Source: Bacteroidia bacterium (GTDB taxonomy: Bacteria > Bacteroidota > Bacteroidia > Palsa-965). From it: DNA of 64,000 nucleotides. The notes under the pieces were generated by a model. It searched no databases and was not told the origin of the DNA. It saw only the letters and a program-made list of their open reading frames with translations. Position 1 is the stretch's first letter; every line of letters begins with the position of its first letter. Where the stretch lies: positions 1 through 64,000 of the forward strand of contig JALONL010000018.1 in NCBI GenBank assembly GCA_025454955.1. Reading direction: 5' to 3'. Made by a program: the position numbers and the translations under genes. This document shows positions 26,880 through 36,300 of the stretch, piece by piece.

Positions 26880-28003
26880 GTGAACAAAAAAAGAAAATAC
26901 TTTTCATCGACCGTGATGGAACGCTCATCAAGGAACCTCCGGTTGATTTTCAGATAGACAGTTTTGAGAAATTGGAATTTCTTCCCGGCGTGTTTACCTG
27001 GCTCGGCCGCATTGCACGCGAACTTGATTTTGAATTGGTGATGGTCACTAATCAGGACGGGTTGGGCACGGCTTCGTTTCCCGAGCATACATTCTGGCCG
27101 GTGCATAAACTGATGATGAAATCGCTGGCCGGTGAAGATATTCAGTTTCGAAGTGTGCATATCGACGTGAGTTTTCCAAACGAAGGAAAACCCACAAGAA
27201 AACCAGGAACAGCAATGCTGGTGGATTATTTGAACGGCGAATTCGACCTCGGAAATTCGTTCGTGATTGGCGACAGAATTACTGATGTGAAACTGGCAAA
27301 GAACCTGGGCGCAAAAGCAATTTTCATCCGCAATTACGATTCGTCCGAAGGCTATGAAAACGAAATTGCCCTGGTGGCCACACACTGGCGCGATATTTAT
27401 GAATACCTCCGTTTGCCCGACCGTAAAGTAATTCACTCGCGGAAAACTCTCGAAACCGATATTCAGATCGAACTCAACCTCGATGGCACGGGAATGTCGG
27501 CAATAAGCACCGGAGTAGGTTTCTTCGATCACATGCTCGATCAGTTGGCGCGCCACGGGCAATTGGATATTACGCTCACCGCCAAAGGCGATTTGCATAT
27601 CGACGAGCATCACACCATTGAAGATACAGCCATTGCGCTGGGCGAAGCTGTGCTGAAAGCGTTGGGCGATAAACGCGGCATTGAACGCTATGCCGCCGAA
27701 CGGATTTTGCCTATGGATGATTGTCTGGCGCAGGTAGCCATTGATTTTGGCGGAAGACCGTGGTTAGTTTGGGAAGCAGAATTTAAACGCGAAAAAGTAG
27801 GCAATTTCCCCACCGAAATGTTCATGCACTTTTTCAAATCGTTTAGCGATGCGGCAAAATGTAACCTGAATGTGAAGGCCGAAGGCGAAAACGAGCACCA
27901 TAAAATTGAAATTATTTTCAAGGCGTTTGCCAAGTGCATACGCGATGCCGTGCGTCGTGATCCTTCAAACAAACGTTTACCCACTACCAAAGGTGTCTTG
28001 TAA
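26876..28003 (+). CDS. hisB: Bifunctional histidinol-phosphatase / imidazoleglycerol-phosphate dehydratase
   Basis: This is a 375-residue fusion enzyme. The N-terminal half is a HAD-type phosphatase (FIDRDGTLI near residue 12, VTNQDGLGT near 58, [16 protein letters not shown] near 133). The C-terminal half from about 180 is the dehydratase, with [31 protein letters not shown] near 244 and the closing [14 protein letters not shown]. The same fusion is known in enterobacteria and many Bacteroidota. The chosen ATG overlaps the hisC stop; an upstream frame extension of 27 codons lies wholly inside hisC. A second promoter and the trp leader begin 42-80 bp after its stop. Confidence 0.95.
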   Translation: MSEQKKKILFIDRDGTLIKEPPVDFQIDSFEKLEFLPGVFTWLGRIARELDFELVMVTNQDGLGTASFPEHTFWPVHKLMMKSLAGEDIQFRSVHIDVSFPNEGKPTRKPGTAMLVDYLNGEFDLGNSFVIGDRITDVKLAKNLGAKAIFIRNYDSSEGYENEIALVATHWRDIYEYLRLPDRKVIHSRKTLETDIQIELNLDGTGMSAISTGVGFFDHMLDQLARHGQLDITLTAKGDLHIDEHHTIEDTAIALGEAVLKALGDKRGIERYAAERILPMDDCLAQVAIDFGGRPWLVWEAEFKREKVGNFPTEMFMHFFKSFSDAAKCNLNVKAEGENEHHKIEIIFKAFAKCIRDAVRRDPSNKRLPTTKGVL

Positions 28004-28044
28004 GCCTTGTAAACAAAGGGAAAGAAAAAATATTTGAGAATTAA

Positions 28045-28077
28045 TTTGCTTTTTTGAAAATCGTTGCCAAATATTTG
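28045..28077 (+). promoter_or_regulatory. Candidate internal promoter of the trp half
   Basis: TTTG at 28045-28048 and AATATTTG at 28070-28077 with a 21-nt spacer; the -7 box has one mismatch to TAnnTTTG. Its position relative to the trp leader mirrors the his promoter, especially if the second ATG of the leader (28088) is used. Readthrough from hisB is an alternative source of this transcript. Confidence 0.45.
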
Positions 28078-28081
28078 CAGC

Positions 28082-28144
28082 ATGAAAATGAATCTTTCAA
28101 TCAACAAACATTGGTGGCATACGTCGGATCACTCCCACGTGTGA
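28082..28144 (+). CDS. trpL: trp operon leader peptide with Trp and His codons
   Basis: This is a 20-codon ORF read from the sequence: MKMNLSINKHWWHTSDHSHV, then TGA. Two adjacent Trp codons, flanked directly by His codons, are the sensing site; two more His codons lie near the end. The second ATG (28088) would give 18 residues. An intrinsic terminator follows 35 nt after the stop and trpE follows that, the standard layout of trp attenuation. Four His codons in 20 are unusual for a trp leader and fit its position in front of both trp genes and hisHAF-IE, suggesting response to both amino acids. That last point is inference. Confidence 0.87.
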   Translation: MKMNLSINKHWWHTSDHSHV

Positions 28145-28179
28145 CATTGTGTTTGCTGATGGTAATAATATACCAACGG

Positions 28180-28209
28180 GACCCGCTCACACAGCGGGTC
28201 TTTTTTTTT
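28180..28209 (+). terminator. trp attenuator terminator
   Basis: Perfect 8-bp stem gacccgct (28180-28187) / agcgggtc (28193-28200), loop cacac, then nine T. It sits between the WW leader peptide and trpE. The segment gtgtga at 28139-28144 (end of the leader ORF) can pair with tcacac at 28187-28192 and might compete with the terminator; this is a weak suggestion. Confidence 0.88.
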
Positions 28210-28227
28210 ACGTTCAATTCAACCCAA

Positions 28228-29688
28228 ATGCACAACCTGTCTGCCACAACCGCAACTGCTGCCGCCTGTTTCGCCCAACGACACAGGGATTTGCTGATTT
28301 CTGTTTGCCCATTGCAGGCCGATACCTGCACGCCGGTAAGTGCATTGCTCAAACTTCGCGACCACTGCAATGGCGTGGTTTTGCTCGAAGGCAATGAGCG
28401 CATGGCGGCAGGGGGCAGTTATTGTTCGTTTCTTGCTGCCGGCCGTATTGCCGAAATCAAACAGCAGGGCAGCCGGTTTTATTACCAGTACGAAGGCGAA
28501 GCGGCACAGGAACTGAATGTGCAGGACGATGATTCGGTGCAGGGTTTGCTCGACAGGTTCAGGCGCAGTTTCGGGTATGAGCAGAGTGGAACGGACTTGC
28601 CTGCGGGCGCTGCCGGGCTTTATGGCTATTCGGGATTTGAAACGGCTGCTGTTTTCGACGAGGCAAATGTGTGCGCACGTTCAAACGAAATTCCGGTGTT
28701 CAGGTATGCCGCTTACCGGTTTGTGCTCGTGTTCGATCATTTGCGGCATACGCTGGCACTCATTGAAATGCGGCGTGCTGATGAGCCTTCGAGAGCTGGT
28801 GAAATTGAAAATATTTTGCGCCAGCAGGATGTGCCCCGCTTCCGGTTTTCGGCCGAAAGGACGGAGCAGGCCGATATGAGCGACGACGATTTTCTGGCGC
28901 TCGTGGCAAAGGCTCAGTCGCATTGTAAGCGCGGTGATGTTTTTCAGCTTGTGCTTTCACGCAAATTTTCGCAGGCATTTACCGGCGATGAGTTTAATGT
29001 GTACCGCGCACTGCGGGCCATTAATCCGTCGCCGTTTTTGTTTTATGCCGATTTTGGCAATTACCGCCTGTTCGGTTCATCGCCCGAGGCGCAACTGCTC
29101 ATCGACAAAGGCCGGGCAGTGATTCATCCCATTGCCGGAACCTGTGCGCGCACCGGAAATGCCGAAACCGACCACGCCAATGCACAGGCACTGCTGGCCG
29201 ATGCCAAAGAAACAGCCGAACACGTTATGCTGGTTGACCTTGCCCGAAATGATCTGAGCCGGAGCCTGAAAAAAGTAAGTGTAGATGTATTCCTTCAGGT
29301 GCAGCAGTTTTCGCATGTGCAGCATCTGGTGTCGGAAGTAAGCGGCGAAGTGCCGCCGCAGGCCAATCCGTTTCAACTGCTTGCCGATACTTTTCCGGCC
29401 GGCACTCTTTCGGGTGCGCCCAAGTGCAAAGCCCTGCAACTTATTGCACAGTACGAAGCCTCGCCGCGTAGCTGGTATGGCGGCTGCATCGGGCAGGCGG
29501 GGTTTGATGGTACGTTTCGCCACGCCATACTCATTCGCAGCTTCCTCAGTCATAATCAGCACCTCGAATACCGCGCCGGTGCAGGCATTGTAGATGCTTC
29601 GCAGCCGGAGGCAGAATTACAGGAAATTAGTCGCAAATTGCAGGCACTGCGTCTGGCATTGGTAAAAGCATCCACGTTTAACAACTGA
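28228..29688 (+). CDS. trpE: Anthranilate synthase component I
   Basis: TrpE turns chorismate into anthranilate with ammonia from TrpG. ATG at 28228, just past the attenuator, gives 486 residues; the open frame starts earlier but would run through the leader. The chorismate-binding C-terminal half shows DVFQLVLSRKFS near residue 238, HPIAGTCARTG near 302, the LVDLARNDLSRS block near 338 and PAGTLSGAPKCKALQLI near 390. The N-terminal LLEG near residue 51 stands where other TrpE proteins have the LLES tryptophan-feedback motif, so inhibition may still operate. It is followed by trpG after 4 bp. Confidence 0.94.
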   Translation: MHNLSATTATAAACFAQRHRDLLISVCPLQADTCTPVSALLKLRDHCNGVVLLEGNERMAAGGSYCSFLAAGRIAEIKQQGSRFYYQYEGEAAQELNVQDDDSVQGLLDRFRRSFGYEQSGTDLPAGAAGLYGYSGFETAAVFDEANVCARSNEIPVFRYAAYRFVLVFDHLRHTLALIEMRRADEPSRAGEIENILRQQDVPRFRFSAERTEQADMSDDDFLALVAKAQSHCKRGDVFQLVLSRKFSQAFTGDEFNVYRALRAINPSPFLFYADFGNYRLFGSSPEAQLLIDKGRAVIHPIAGTCARTGNAETDHANAQALLADAKETAEHVMLVDLARNDLSRSLKKVSVDVFLQVQQFSHVQHLVSEVSGEVPPQANPFQLLADTFPAGTLSGAPKCKALQLIAQYEASPRSWYGGCIGQAGFDGTFRHAILIRSFLSHNQHLEYRAGAGIVDASQPEAELQEISRKLQALRLALVKASTFNN

Positions 29689-29692
29689 GATT

Positions 29693-30274
29693 ATGAACCG
29701 CATTCTTGTTTTCGACAACTACGATTCGTTTACCTACAACCTGGTACATCTGGTGGAAACACTTACCGATGCCCCTGTGGATGTGGTGCGTAACGACGAG
29801 TTGCCGCTCGAAGAGGCCGAAGCGTATTCGCACATCATTCTCTCGCCCGGCCCCGGCATTCCCGAAGAAGCGGGCGCATTGCTTCCGCTCATCGAACGAT
29901 ATGCCGGACGTAAAAATATGCTTGGCGTATGTCTCGGCCATCAGGCCATTGCGCAGGCTTTGGGTGCAAAACTTATCAACCTCGGCAAAGTGTTTCACGG
30001 CGTGGCCACACCGGTAAGCACACTCGATAATCCGGGTTATCTCTTTGAGGGAATTCCGCACACTTTTCTGGCCGGGCGTTATCATTCGTGGGTGGTTGAC
30101 GAAAGTTCAATGCCTTCGTCGCTCCGCATCACTGCACGCGATGAATCGGGACAGATAATGGCTTTCGAACACGAAAGCGGAAAGCTGGCCGGTGTGCAGT
30201 TTCATCCCGAATCGATTCTTACCGAGCATGGTGCTTTACTGATGTGTAACTTTTTAAATGCAGCCCGACAATGA
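29693..30274 (+). CDS. trpG: Anthranilate synthase component II (glutamine amidotransferase)
   Basis: TrpG is a class I glutaminase of 193 residues that feeds ammonia to TrpE. It shows the start RILVFDNYDSFTYNLVHLV, the oxyanion loop SPGPGIPEEAG near residue 54, the nucleophile Cys in GVCLGHQAIAQALGA near 79, and the catalytic His and Glu in VQFHPESIL near 172. In some bacteria such a subunit also serves folate synthesis as PabA; here the trp context assigns it. Its stop overlaps the start of trpD by 4 nt. Confidence 0.94.
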   Translation: MNRILVFDNYDSFTYNLVHLVETLTDAPVDVVRNDELPLEEAEAYSHIILSPGPGIPEEAGALLPLIERYAGRKNMLGVCLGHQAIAQALGAKLINLGKVFHGVATPVSTLDNPGYLFEGIPHTFLAGRYHSWVVDESSMPSSLRITARDESGQIMAFEHESGKLAGVQFHPESILTEHGALLMCNFLNAARQ

Positions 30275-31275
30275 AAAACATTCTTGCCGATTTATTTGCC
30301 GACCGGCTGCTTACCGAAACCGAAGCCGAACAGCTCATGCTTTCCATTGCACAGGGCGAAGGAACCGATGCACAATTGGCCTCGCTCATGACGGTGTATA
30401 AAATGCGAAGCATTACTCCCGACGAACTCATGGGTTTTCGCAAAGCACTTTTGCATACTGCAAAGCATGTCAATCTAAATTCGGCCAATGCCATTGACTT
30501 ATGCGGCACCGGCGGCGACGGGAAAAACACATTTAATATTTCCACACTTGCAGCCGTGGTTACAGCGGCCGCCGGTGGCAAGGTAGTGAAGCATGGCAAC
30601 TACGGAATCTCTTCCGTATCGGGCTCTTCGGATGTGCTGCAAATGCTCGGTTATAAGTTTACCGATAATGAATTGTGCCTTCAGGAACAGGTGGAAGAAA
30701 ACAACCTTTGCTTTTTGCACGCGCCGCTTTTTCACCCTGCCTTGCAGCGTGTGGGTGAAATACGCAGACAGCTTGGTTTTCCCACGTTCTTCAATCTGCT
30801 CGGGCCGCTTGTCAATCCGGCCCGGCCGGGTGCGCAGGTAATGGGTGTAAACAGCCGCGCACAGGCACGCCTTTGCCACTATCTCGCGCAGCAGCATGAT
30901 ACACGTTATTTCATCATTCATTCTTCTGATGGTTATGATGAAATTTCGCTCACCGCCTCGTTTTATCTCTACTCGCAAAATGGCGATCAGTTGCTCGAAC
31001 CCGAAGAGTTTGGGTTAACACGCAACCGTCCCGAAGAATTGTACGCAGGCACCACACGCGATCAATCGGCCGAATGTTTTCTTCGCATTCTTCACGGCAA
31101 AGGCACTGCCGCGCAGGAAAACGTGGTGGTGGCCAATGCGGCGGTGGCATTGGTGTGTGGCAAAACTGTAAACAGTTTTTCCGAGGGCATCGAAAAAGCG
31201 CGCTGGGCACTCCGTTCGGGCGAAGCCATGAAAAAATTAAATCGAAGTATTCAACTTTCAAGAAAAGCCGCATGA
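30271..31275 (+). CDS. trpD: Anthranilate phosphoribosyltransferase
   Basis: TrpD transfers phosphoribose from PRPP to anthranilate. This 334-residue protein shows the PRPP loop DLCGTGGDGKNTFNIST near residue 75, the KHGNYGISSVSGSSDVL block near 110, and FFNLLGPLVNPARP near 172 with its conserved NPLGPL-like core. It overlaps trpG upstream and trpC downstream by 4 nt each, giving tight translational coupling. It is a stand-alone enzyme, not fused to TrpG as in E. coli. Confidence 0.95.
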   Translation: MKNILADLFADRLLTETEAEQLMLSIAQGEGTDAQLASLMTVYKMRSITPDELMGFRKALLHTAKHVNLNSANAIDLCGTGGDGKNTFNISTLAAVVTAAAGGKVVKHGNYGISSVSGSSDVLQMLGYKFTDNELCLQEQVEENNLCFLHAPLFHPALQRVGEIRRQLGFPTFFNLLGPLVNPARPGAQVMGVNSRAQARLCHYLAQQHDTRYFIIHSSDGYDEISLTASFYLYSQNGDQLLEPEEFGLTRNRPEELYAGTTRDQSAECFLRILHGKGTAAQENVVVANAAVALVCGKTVNSFSEGIEKARWALRSGEAMKKLNRSIQLSRKAA

Positions 31276-32084
31276 GCATTCTCAGTCATATTCTAGAAAA
31301 AAAGCGCGAAGAAGTAAAGGAGCGGAAAGCACTTTTCCCGGTGGCTTTGCTTGAACGCAGTTTGTACTTTTCCACGCCCTGCGTATCACTCACGCATTAC
31401 CTTCGCCGCGAAGGAAGTTCGGGCATTATTGCCGAGTTTAAACGCCGCTCGCCGTCGAAAGGCTGGATTAACCAGTATGCCGATCCGGCGGCGGTGAGCG
31501 TGGGCTACATGCAAAGCGGTGCCGCTGCGCTGAGTGTGCTCACCGACGAAAGTTTCTTCGGCGGATCGTCGGCCGATTTGCAGCAGGTGCGGAGCTTCAA
31601 TTACTGTCCGGTGCTGCGCAAGGATTTTATCATCGATCCGTATCAGATAATTGAAGCACGTTCCATTGGTGCCGATGCTATTTTGCTCATTGCCGCTGCA
31701 CTCGAACCGCTGCAGGTGGCCGAACTTGCGGCAACGGCTAAATCATTGGGCATGGAAGTGCTGCTCGAAATTCATTCGGCCGATGAGTTGGACTGCATTA
31801 CCGACGGTGTTAATGTGGTGGGAGTAAACAACCGCTCGCTGCACGATTTCTCTGTTGATTTTCGCCGCTCGCTCGATTTGCTGCCCGAACTTCCAACCGA
31901 CCTGCCCAAAATATCGGAAAGCGGATTGTCGCTTCCTTCGCAGGTAAATCTTTTGCGTGAAGCGGGATTTGAAGGGTTTCTCATCGGCGAACAATTTATG
32001 AAAGCACCCGATCCGGTGCGGGCTGCGGCGGCTTTCATTGCGCAACTAAAACCACAACGGCAGCAGATGGCCACTATGGTATAA
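31272..32084 (+). CDS. trpC: Indole-3-glycerol-phosphate synthase
   Basis: TrpC closes the indole ring. ATG at 31272 overlaps the trpD stop and gives 270 residues; an earlier open frame lies within trpD. The barrel motifs are complete: IIAEFKRRSPSKGWI near residue 52, AALSVLTDESFFGG near 83, VLRKDFIIDPYQIIEARSIG near 113, VVGVNNRSLHDFSVD near 184 and ISESGLSLPSQV near 216. It is a separate gene, not fused to trpF as in E. coli. trpF starts 17 bp later. Confidence 0.95.
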   Translation: MSILSHILEKKREEVKERKALFPVALLERSLYFSTPCVSLTHYLRREGSSGIIAEFKRRSPSKGWINQYADPAAVSVGYMQSGAAALSVLTDESFFGGSSADLQQVRSFNYCPVLRKDFIIDPYQIIEARSIGADAILLIAAALEPLQVAELAATAKSLGMEVLLEIHSADELDCITDGVNVVGVNNRSLHDFSVDFRRSLDLLPELPTDLPKISESGLSLPSQVNLLREAGFEGFLIGEQFMKAPDPVRAAAAFIAQLKPQRQQMATMV

Positions 32085-32101
32085 ACTAAATTTCATTACA
32101 C

Positions 32102-32752
32102 ATGAATGTTAAAGTATGCGGGCTGCGCAATCGCGCGGACATCCTTTCTGTTGCCCAAAGCGGAGCAAATTATGTGGGGTTTAATTTCTATCCCCGCTCG
32201 GTGCGCTATGCGTTGCCTTCGCTCGATCCTTCGCTTTGCGCGGCTTTGGGTAAAGTATATCCCGGTGTAATGAAAACAGGTGTATTTGTAAATGCCGGTG
32301 AAGAAGAAGTTTTTTCTGCGATGGCATTGTACTCGCTGGATGCAGTGCAGTTTCATGGCGATGAATCGCCGGAATACTGCAGTGTGTTTAGCCGGGAAAT
32401 AAAGGTGATAAAAGCTATTCAGGTAAATTCCGATACCCGGTTTGAGGCGTTGAAAAAATATGAAGAATCCTGTTCGATGTTTTTGTTTGATACGGCTTCG
32501 CCGGAATGGGGCGGGAGCGGAATAAAGTTTAACTGGAATCTTTTACAAAATTATCGCCTTGAATTGCCTTTCCTGCTGGCCGGAGGCATTGCGCCGGGCG
32601 ATGAAGAAGAATTGAAAAAACTGAATCACCCGAAACTGGCCGGTGTGGACATTAACAGCCGTTTTGAAATATTGCCTGCACAGAAAAACTGCGGGGCCAT
32701 TGCTCAATTCATTTCACAACTCAACTATGCAAACGCTCCCACAACCCACTGA
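32102..32752 (+). CDS. trpF: Phosphoribosylanthranilate isomerase
   Basis: TrpF carries out the Amadori rearrangement before indole-glycerol phosphate formation. It has 216 residues and shows the catalytic Cys in [12 protein letters not shown] (residues 3-14), [13 protein letters not shown] near 27, [12 protein letters not shown] near 82, the catalytic Asp in [13 protein letters not shown] near 127 and [15 protein letters not shown] near 158. The 3' end overlaps trpB by 26 bp in another frame. Confidence 0.93.
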   Translation: MNVKVCGLRNRADILSVAQSGANYVGFNFYPRSVRYALPSLDPSLCAALGKVYPGVMKTGVFVNAGEEEVFSAMALYSLDAVQFHGDESPEYCSVFSREIKVIKAIQVNSDTRFEALKKYEESCSMFLFDTASPEWGGSGIKFNWNLLQNYRLELPFLLAGGIAPGDEEELKKLNHPKLAGVDINSRFEILPAQKNCGAIAQFISQLNYANAPTTH

Positions 32753-33914
32753 AAACGGGTATTACGGAAAATTCGGTGGTGCATTTATTCCCGAATTGCT
32801 TCGTGCCAATGTGGAAGAACTGCGGCGAAATTATTTAGCGATATTAAACGACCAATCGTTCTGCCGCGAGTTCGACGAACTGCTTCGTGATTATGTGGGT
32901 CGTCCCACGCCGTTGTATGAAGCCCGCCGTCTTTCGGCGCTGCTGGGTTTTCGTGTTTTTCTCAAGCGCGAAGATCTTTGCCACACGGGTGCGCATAAAA
33001 TAAACAATGCGGTGGGGCAAATTCTTCTCGCCAAACGTTTGGGCAAAACCCGCATCATTGCCGAAACCGGCGCAGGTCAGCATGGTGTGGCCACTGCTAC
33101 GGTGTGTGCGCTGGCCGGGTTGGAATGCGTGGTGTACATGGGTGCCACCGACATTGAACGGCAGGCCCCCAACGTAGGCCGCATGAAATTACTCGGTGCA
33201 AAAGTGGTGCCCGTACACAGCGGATCGGCCACACTTAAAGATGCCACCAACGAAGCCATACGCGACTGGATTGCACACGCGGCCGATACGCATTACATCA
33301 TCGGTTCGGTGGTGGGGCCGCATCCTTATCCCGATCTGGTGGCGAGGCTTCAATCGGTAATTAGCCGCGAAATACGCACACAGCTAAAAGCGCAAACCGG
33401 CCAGGCCCTGCCCGATGCCGTGGTGGCCTGCGTGGGCGGCGGAAGCAATGCGGCCGGTGCGTTTTACCATTTTCTCGATGAGCCAACGGTGAAACTCTTT
33501 GCCGTGGAAGCCGCCGGCGAAGGCATTCATACTTCGCGCTCGGCTGCTACTACGGTGCTGGGCAGTCCGGGTGTAATTCACGGCAGCTACACGTTGCTCA
33601 TGCAGGACGAATACGGACAAATTACCGAACCGCATTCCATTTCGGCCGGGCTCGATTATCCCGGCATTGGCCCATTACACGCTGCCCTCTCGGCCAACGG
33701 CCGCGCCACTTTTCTTGCTGCCACCGATGAAGAAGCATTGCAGGCTGCCTCACTGCTCATGCACACCGAGGGCATAATTCCTGCACTCGAAACGGCTCAT
33801 GCACTTGCCGCGCTGCATCGTTTGCCGCTTCCGGCGCAGGCCACGGTGGTGCTCAATCTCTCGGGCCGTGGCGATAAAGATTTATCCACCTACCTCACAC
33901 ATCTTGCGCAATGA
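32727..33914 (+). CDS. trpB: Tryptophan synthase beta subunit
   Basis: TrpB condenses indole with serine on PLP. ATG at 32727 gives 395 residues and the usual N-terminus [15 protein letters not shown]; the open frame extends 28 codons further into trpF. The PLP lysine lies in [18 protein letters not shown] near residue 85, the catalytic Glu in [12 protein letters not shown] near 112, and the phosphate-binding [10 protein letters not shown] near 232. It is the TrpB1 type that pairs with TrpA. It overlaps trpA by 4 nt. Confidence 0.95.
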   Translation: MQTLPQPTENGYYGKFGGAFIPELLRANVEELRRNYLAILNDQSFCREFDELLRDYVGRPTPLYEARRLSALLGFRVFLKREDLCHTGAHKINNAVGQILLAKRLGKTRIIAETGAGQHGVATATVCALAGLECVVYMGATDIERQAPNVGRMKLLGAKVVPVHSGSATLKDATNEAIRDWIAHAADTHYIIGSVVGPHPYPDLVARLQSVISREIRTQLKAQTGQALPDAVVACVGGGSNAAGAFYHFLDEPTVKLFAVEAAGEGIHTSRSAATTVLGSPGVIHGSYTLLMQDEYGQITEPHSISAGLDYPGIGPLHAALSANGRATFLAATDEEALQAASLLMHTEGIIPALETAHALAALHRLPLPAQATVVLNLSGRGDKDLSTYLTHLAQ

Positions 33915-34711
33915 ATACGATTGATAAATTATTTACAAAAAAATCGCAGCAGGTGCTTGCCGTTTATATCACGGCAGGTTATCCCGCACTGCATAGCTTG
34001 CCCGACGTAATTGATGCCCTGCAGGATGCGGGTGTTGATCTTATCGAAGTAGGAATGCCTTTTTCCGATCCGATGGCCGACGGGGAAGTGATACAACAAT
34101 CAAGCGGCGTGGCATTGAAAAACGGAATGAACATGCGGCTGATGTTTGAACAGTTGCAGGAGATAAAATCCAGCGTGCGTGTGCCGCTTGTGCTCATGGG
34201 CTATCTCAATCCGGTGCTGAGTTTCGGGATGGAAAATTTTCTGCGCAGCGCGGCATCGGCTGGTGTGTCGGGAATTATTCTGCCCGATCTTCCGCCCGAA
34301 GTTTATGAAGCAGAATACCGGCCGTTTTTTGAGCAATACGGTCTGCATAAAATTTTTCTCGTCACACCTTCCACGTCCGATGAACGCATTGTTTATCTCG
34401 CTTCGCTGAGCGGTGGTTTTTTATATGCCGTGGCCGAAGCCGGTGTAACGGGTGCGCAAACCGCACATTCGGAAAAGCGAACAGCTTATTTAAAACGTGT
34501 GCGCAAACTGGCGGGCAATTTGCCGGTGCTGGCGGGTTTCGGTATTCATAATTACCACACCTTTTCGGCGGTGTGCGAAGTAACACACGGAGCCATTACC
34601 GGAAGTGCTTTTATCCGTGCGCTTGCGCATGAATCCGAACTGCGTGGGAGTGTAAATGATTTTATTCAACGGTTAAAATATCAGACAGATGATAGTACAG
34701 TTGCAAAATGA
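33911..34711 (+). CDS. trpA: Tryptophan synthase alpha subunit
   Basis: TrpA splits indole-3-glycerol phosphate and channels indole to TrpB. It has 266 residues and shows the catalytic Glu in [20 protein letters not shown] near residue 46, [16 protein letters not shown] near 93, [15 protein letters not shown] near 123, and the phosphate site near [12 protein letters not shown] and ITGSAF. The 3' end overlaps the following DAHP synthase gene by 23 bp, so the trp genes run straight into the next module. Confidence 0.94.
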   Translation: MNTIDKLFTKKSQQVLAVYITAGYPALHSLPDVIDALQDAGVDLIEVGMPFSDPMADGEVIQQSSGVALKNGMNMRLMFEQLQEIKSSVRVPLVLMGYLNPVLSFGMENFLRSAASAGVSGIILPDLPPEVYEAEYRPFFEQYGLHKIFLVTPSTSDERIVYLASLSGGFLYAVAEAGVTGAQTAHSEKRTAYLKRVRKLAGNLPVLAGFGIHNYHTFSAVCEVTHGAITGSAFIRALAHESELRGSVNDFIQRLKYQTDDSTVAK

Positions 34712-35705
34712 AATTTCGCCCGCGCAGGAGCAGCAGGTGAAAAACGAAGTGAACCTGGCGGGATATTCGCTGCGCGAAGTGAAAACGGCTTCGCAGCATT
34801 ATTATGTGTGCATTGGCAGCAAGCTGGTTGATTTGCGGCGCATTGGCTGTTTGCCGGGTGTGCGCGATGTACACCGGGTTACCGACATCAACCAGCTTGT
34901 ATCGCGCGAGTGGAGAGTGAAGGATACCGTGATTGAACTTGATGAAGATCTGCACATCGGCACCGGAAATTTTACAATTATGGCCGGGCCCTGTTCCATT
35001 GAATCGGAAGAGCAGATTGCGGCCACGGTGAAATTTCTTTCCGAACAGGGTGTGCGCGTAATGCGCGGCGGTGTGTTTAAACCGAGAAGCTCGCCCTATG
35101 CATTTCGCGGGTTGGGTATCGACGGACTGAAACTTTTTTCATCGCTTTGCCGCGAAGCGGGGATTAAGATTGTGAGCGAAGTGATGCAGTCGGATCAAAT
35201 TGAGCTTATGCAGCCTTACGTGGATATTTTTCAGGTAGGTGCGCGCAATTCGCAGAACTTTACCTTGCTCGATGCGCTGGGGCAATGCGAAAAGCCGGTG
35301 CTGCTTAAACGCGGTATTTCGGGCACTGCCGAGGAATTGCTTTCGGCGGCTGAGTATATTTTTTCGAACGGCAACGAATCGGTAATTCTTTGCGAACGTG
35401 GTATAAGAAGCTACGAAAAAGCCTACCGAAATACGCTCGATCTCAACATTGTGCCCATTTTAAAATCGCGCACACATTTGCCGGTGGTGGTTGATCCTTC
35501 GCACGGAATTGGTATCAGACGGCACATTCCCGAAATGGCGCTGGCTTCGGTAATGGCCGGTGCCGACGGACTTCTGCTCGAAATACATCCGCAGCCCGAA
35601 AAAGCCGCTTCCGATGGCGCTCAAACGCTTAACTTTGAAGAGGCCGAAAAATTGTTTGCACAACTCAGGCAAACGGTGGCTCTTCGTCAATCATTCAAAC
35701 TGTGA
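34689..35705 (+). CDS. aroF: 3-deoxy-7-phosphoheptulonate synthase (DAHP synthase, type I-beta)
   Basis: DAHP synthase condenses erythrose 4-phosphate and phosphoenolpyruvate, the entry step of the shikimate pathway that supplies chorismate to TrpE. It has 338 residues. An N-terminal ferredoxin-like domain (about 1-80) is the allosteric part of the I-beta class. The barrel shows IMAGPCSIESEEQI near residue 97, GVFKPRSSPYAFRGLG near 128, the metal and substrate block VDPSHGIGIRR near 260 and ADGLLLEIHPQPEKAASDGAQ. Placed after trpA it couples flux into chorismate to tryptophan supply. The overlap with hisH (GTG over TGA) is 4 nt. Confidence 0.92.
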   Translation: MIVQLQNEISPAQEQQVKNEVNLAGYSLREVKTASQHYYVCIGSKLVDLRRIGCLPGVRDVHRVTDINQLVSREWRVKDTVIELDEDLHIGTGNFTIMAGPCSIESEEQIAATVKFLSEQGVRVMRGGVFKPRSSPYAFRGLGIDGLKLFSSLCREAGIKIVSEVMQSDQIELMQPYVDIFQVGARNSQNFTLLDALGQCEKPVLLKRGISGTAEELLSAAEYIFSNGNESVILCERGIRSYEKAYRNTLDLNIVPILKSRTHLPVVVDPSHGIGIRRHIPEMALASVMAGADGLLLEIHPQPEKAASDGAQTLNFEEAEKLFAQLRQTVALRQSFKL

Positions 35706-36298
35706 AAATTGTTCTTATCGATTACCGCGCCGGCAATGTGCAGTCGGTTTTGTTTGCCTTGCAACGTCTGGGTGTGGAAGCTGTGTTAAGCCACGATGCG
35801 GCCGAAATTGCCTCGGCCGATAAAGTGATTTTTCCCGGAGTGGGCGAGGCTTCCTCGGCCATGAAGGTATTGCAAAGCGAACGGCTTGATGTGCTTATTC
35901 CCACACTCAAACAACCGGTGCTGGGTATTTGCCTGGGTATGCAGTTGCTGTGCAGATATTCAGAGGAAGGGAATACTGCTGCGCTGGGCATTTTTGAGGT
36001 AGATGTATTGCGATTTGAGCCTGCCCCCGGCGATGCGTTTCAGAAAGTACCTCACATGGGCTGGAATACGTTGCAGGATATGCGCGGGCCTTTGTTTGAA
36101 GGGCTTTCGCCCGATACGGCTGTGTATTTCGTACACAGCTATTACGCCGGATTATGCGCCGATACTTCGGCGCAAACCACATACAACATTCCGTTCAGCG
36201 CCGCGCTTTGCCGCGATAATTTTTACGCCGTGCAGTTTCATCCCGAAAAAAGCGGTGCGGCGGGCGAACGTATCATTCAAAATTTTTTGCAACTGTGA
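35702..36298 (+). CDS. hisH: Imidazole glycerol phosphate synthase, glutaminase subunit
   Basis: HisH supplies ammonia to HisF. It has 198 residues and begins at a GTG that overlaps the stop of the DAHP synthase gene; the first residues KIVLIDYRAGNVQSV are typical. The nucleophile lies in GICLGMQLLC near residue 78, and the catalytic His and Glu in VQFHPEKSG near 180. It opens the second his block, which is separated from hisGDCB by the whole trp operon. It overlaps hisA by 4 nt. Confidence 0.93.
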   Translation: MKIVLIDYRAGNVQSVLFALQRLGVEAVLSHDAAEIASADKVIFPGVGEASSAMKVLQSERLDVLIPTLKQPVLGICLGMQLLCRYSEEGNTAALGIFEVDVLRFEPAPGDAFQKVPHMGWNTLQDMRGPLFEGLSPDTAVYFVHSYYAGLCADTSAQTTYNIPFSAALCRDNFYAVQFHPEKSGAAGERIIQNFLQL

Positions 36299-36300
36299 GC

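Noticed and set aside
28054-28227. Upstream extension of trpE through the leader region
   Set aside because: It would run through the leader peptide and the attenuator in another frame; the ATG at 28228 directly after the T-tract is the right start.
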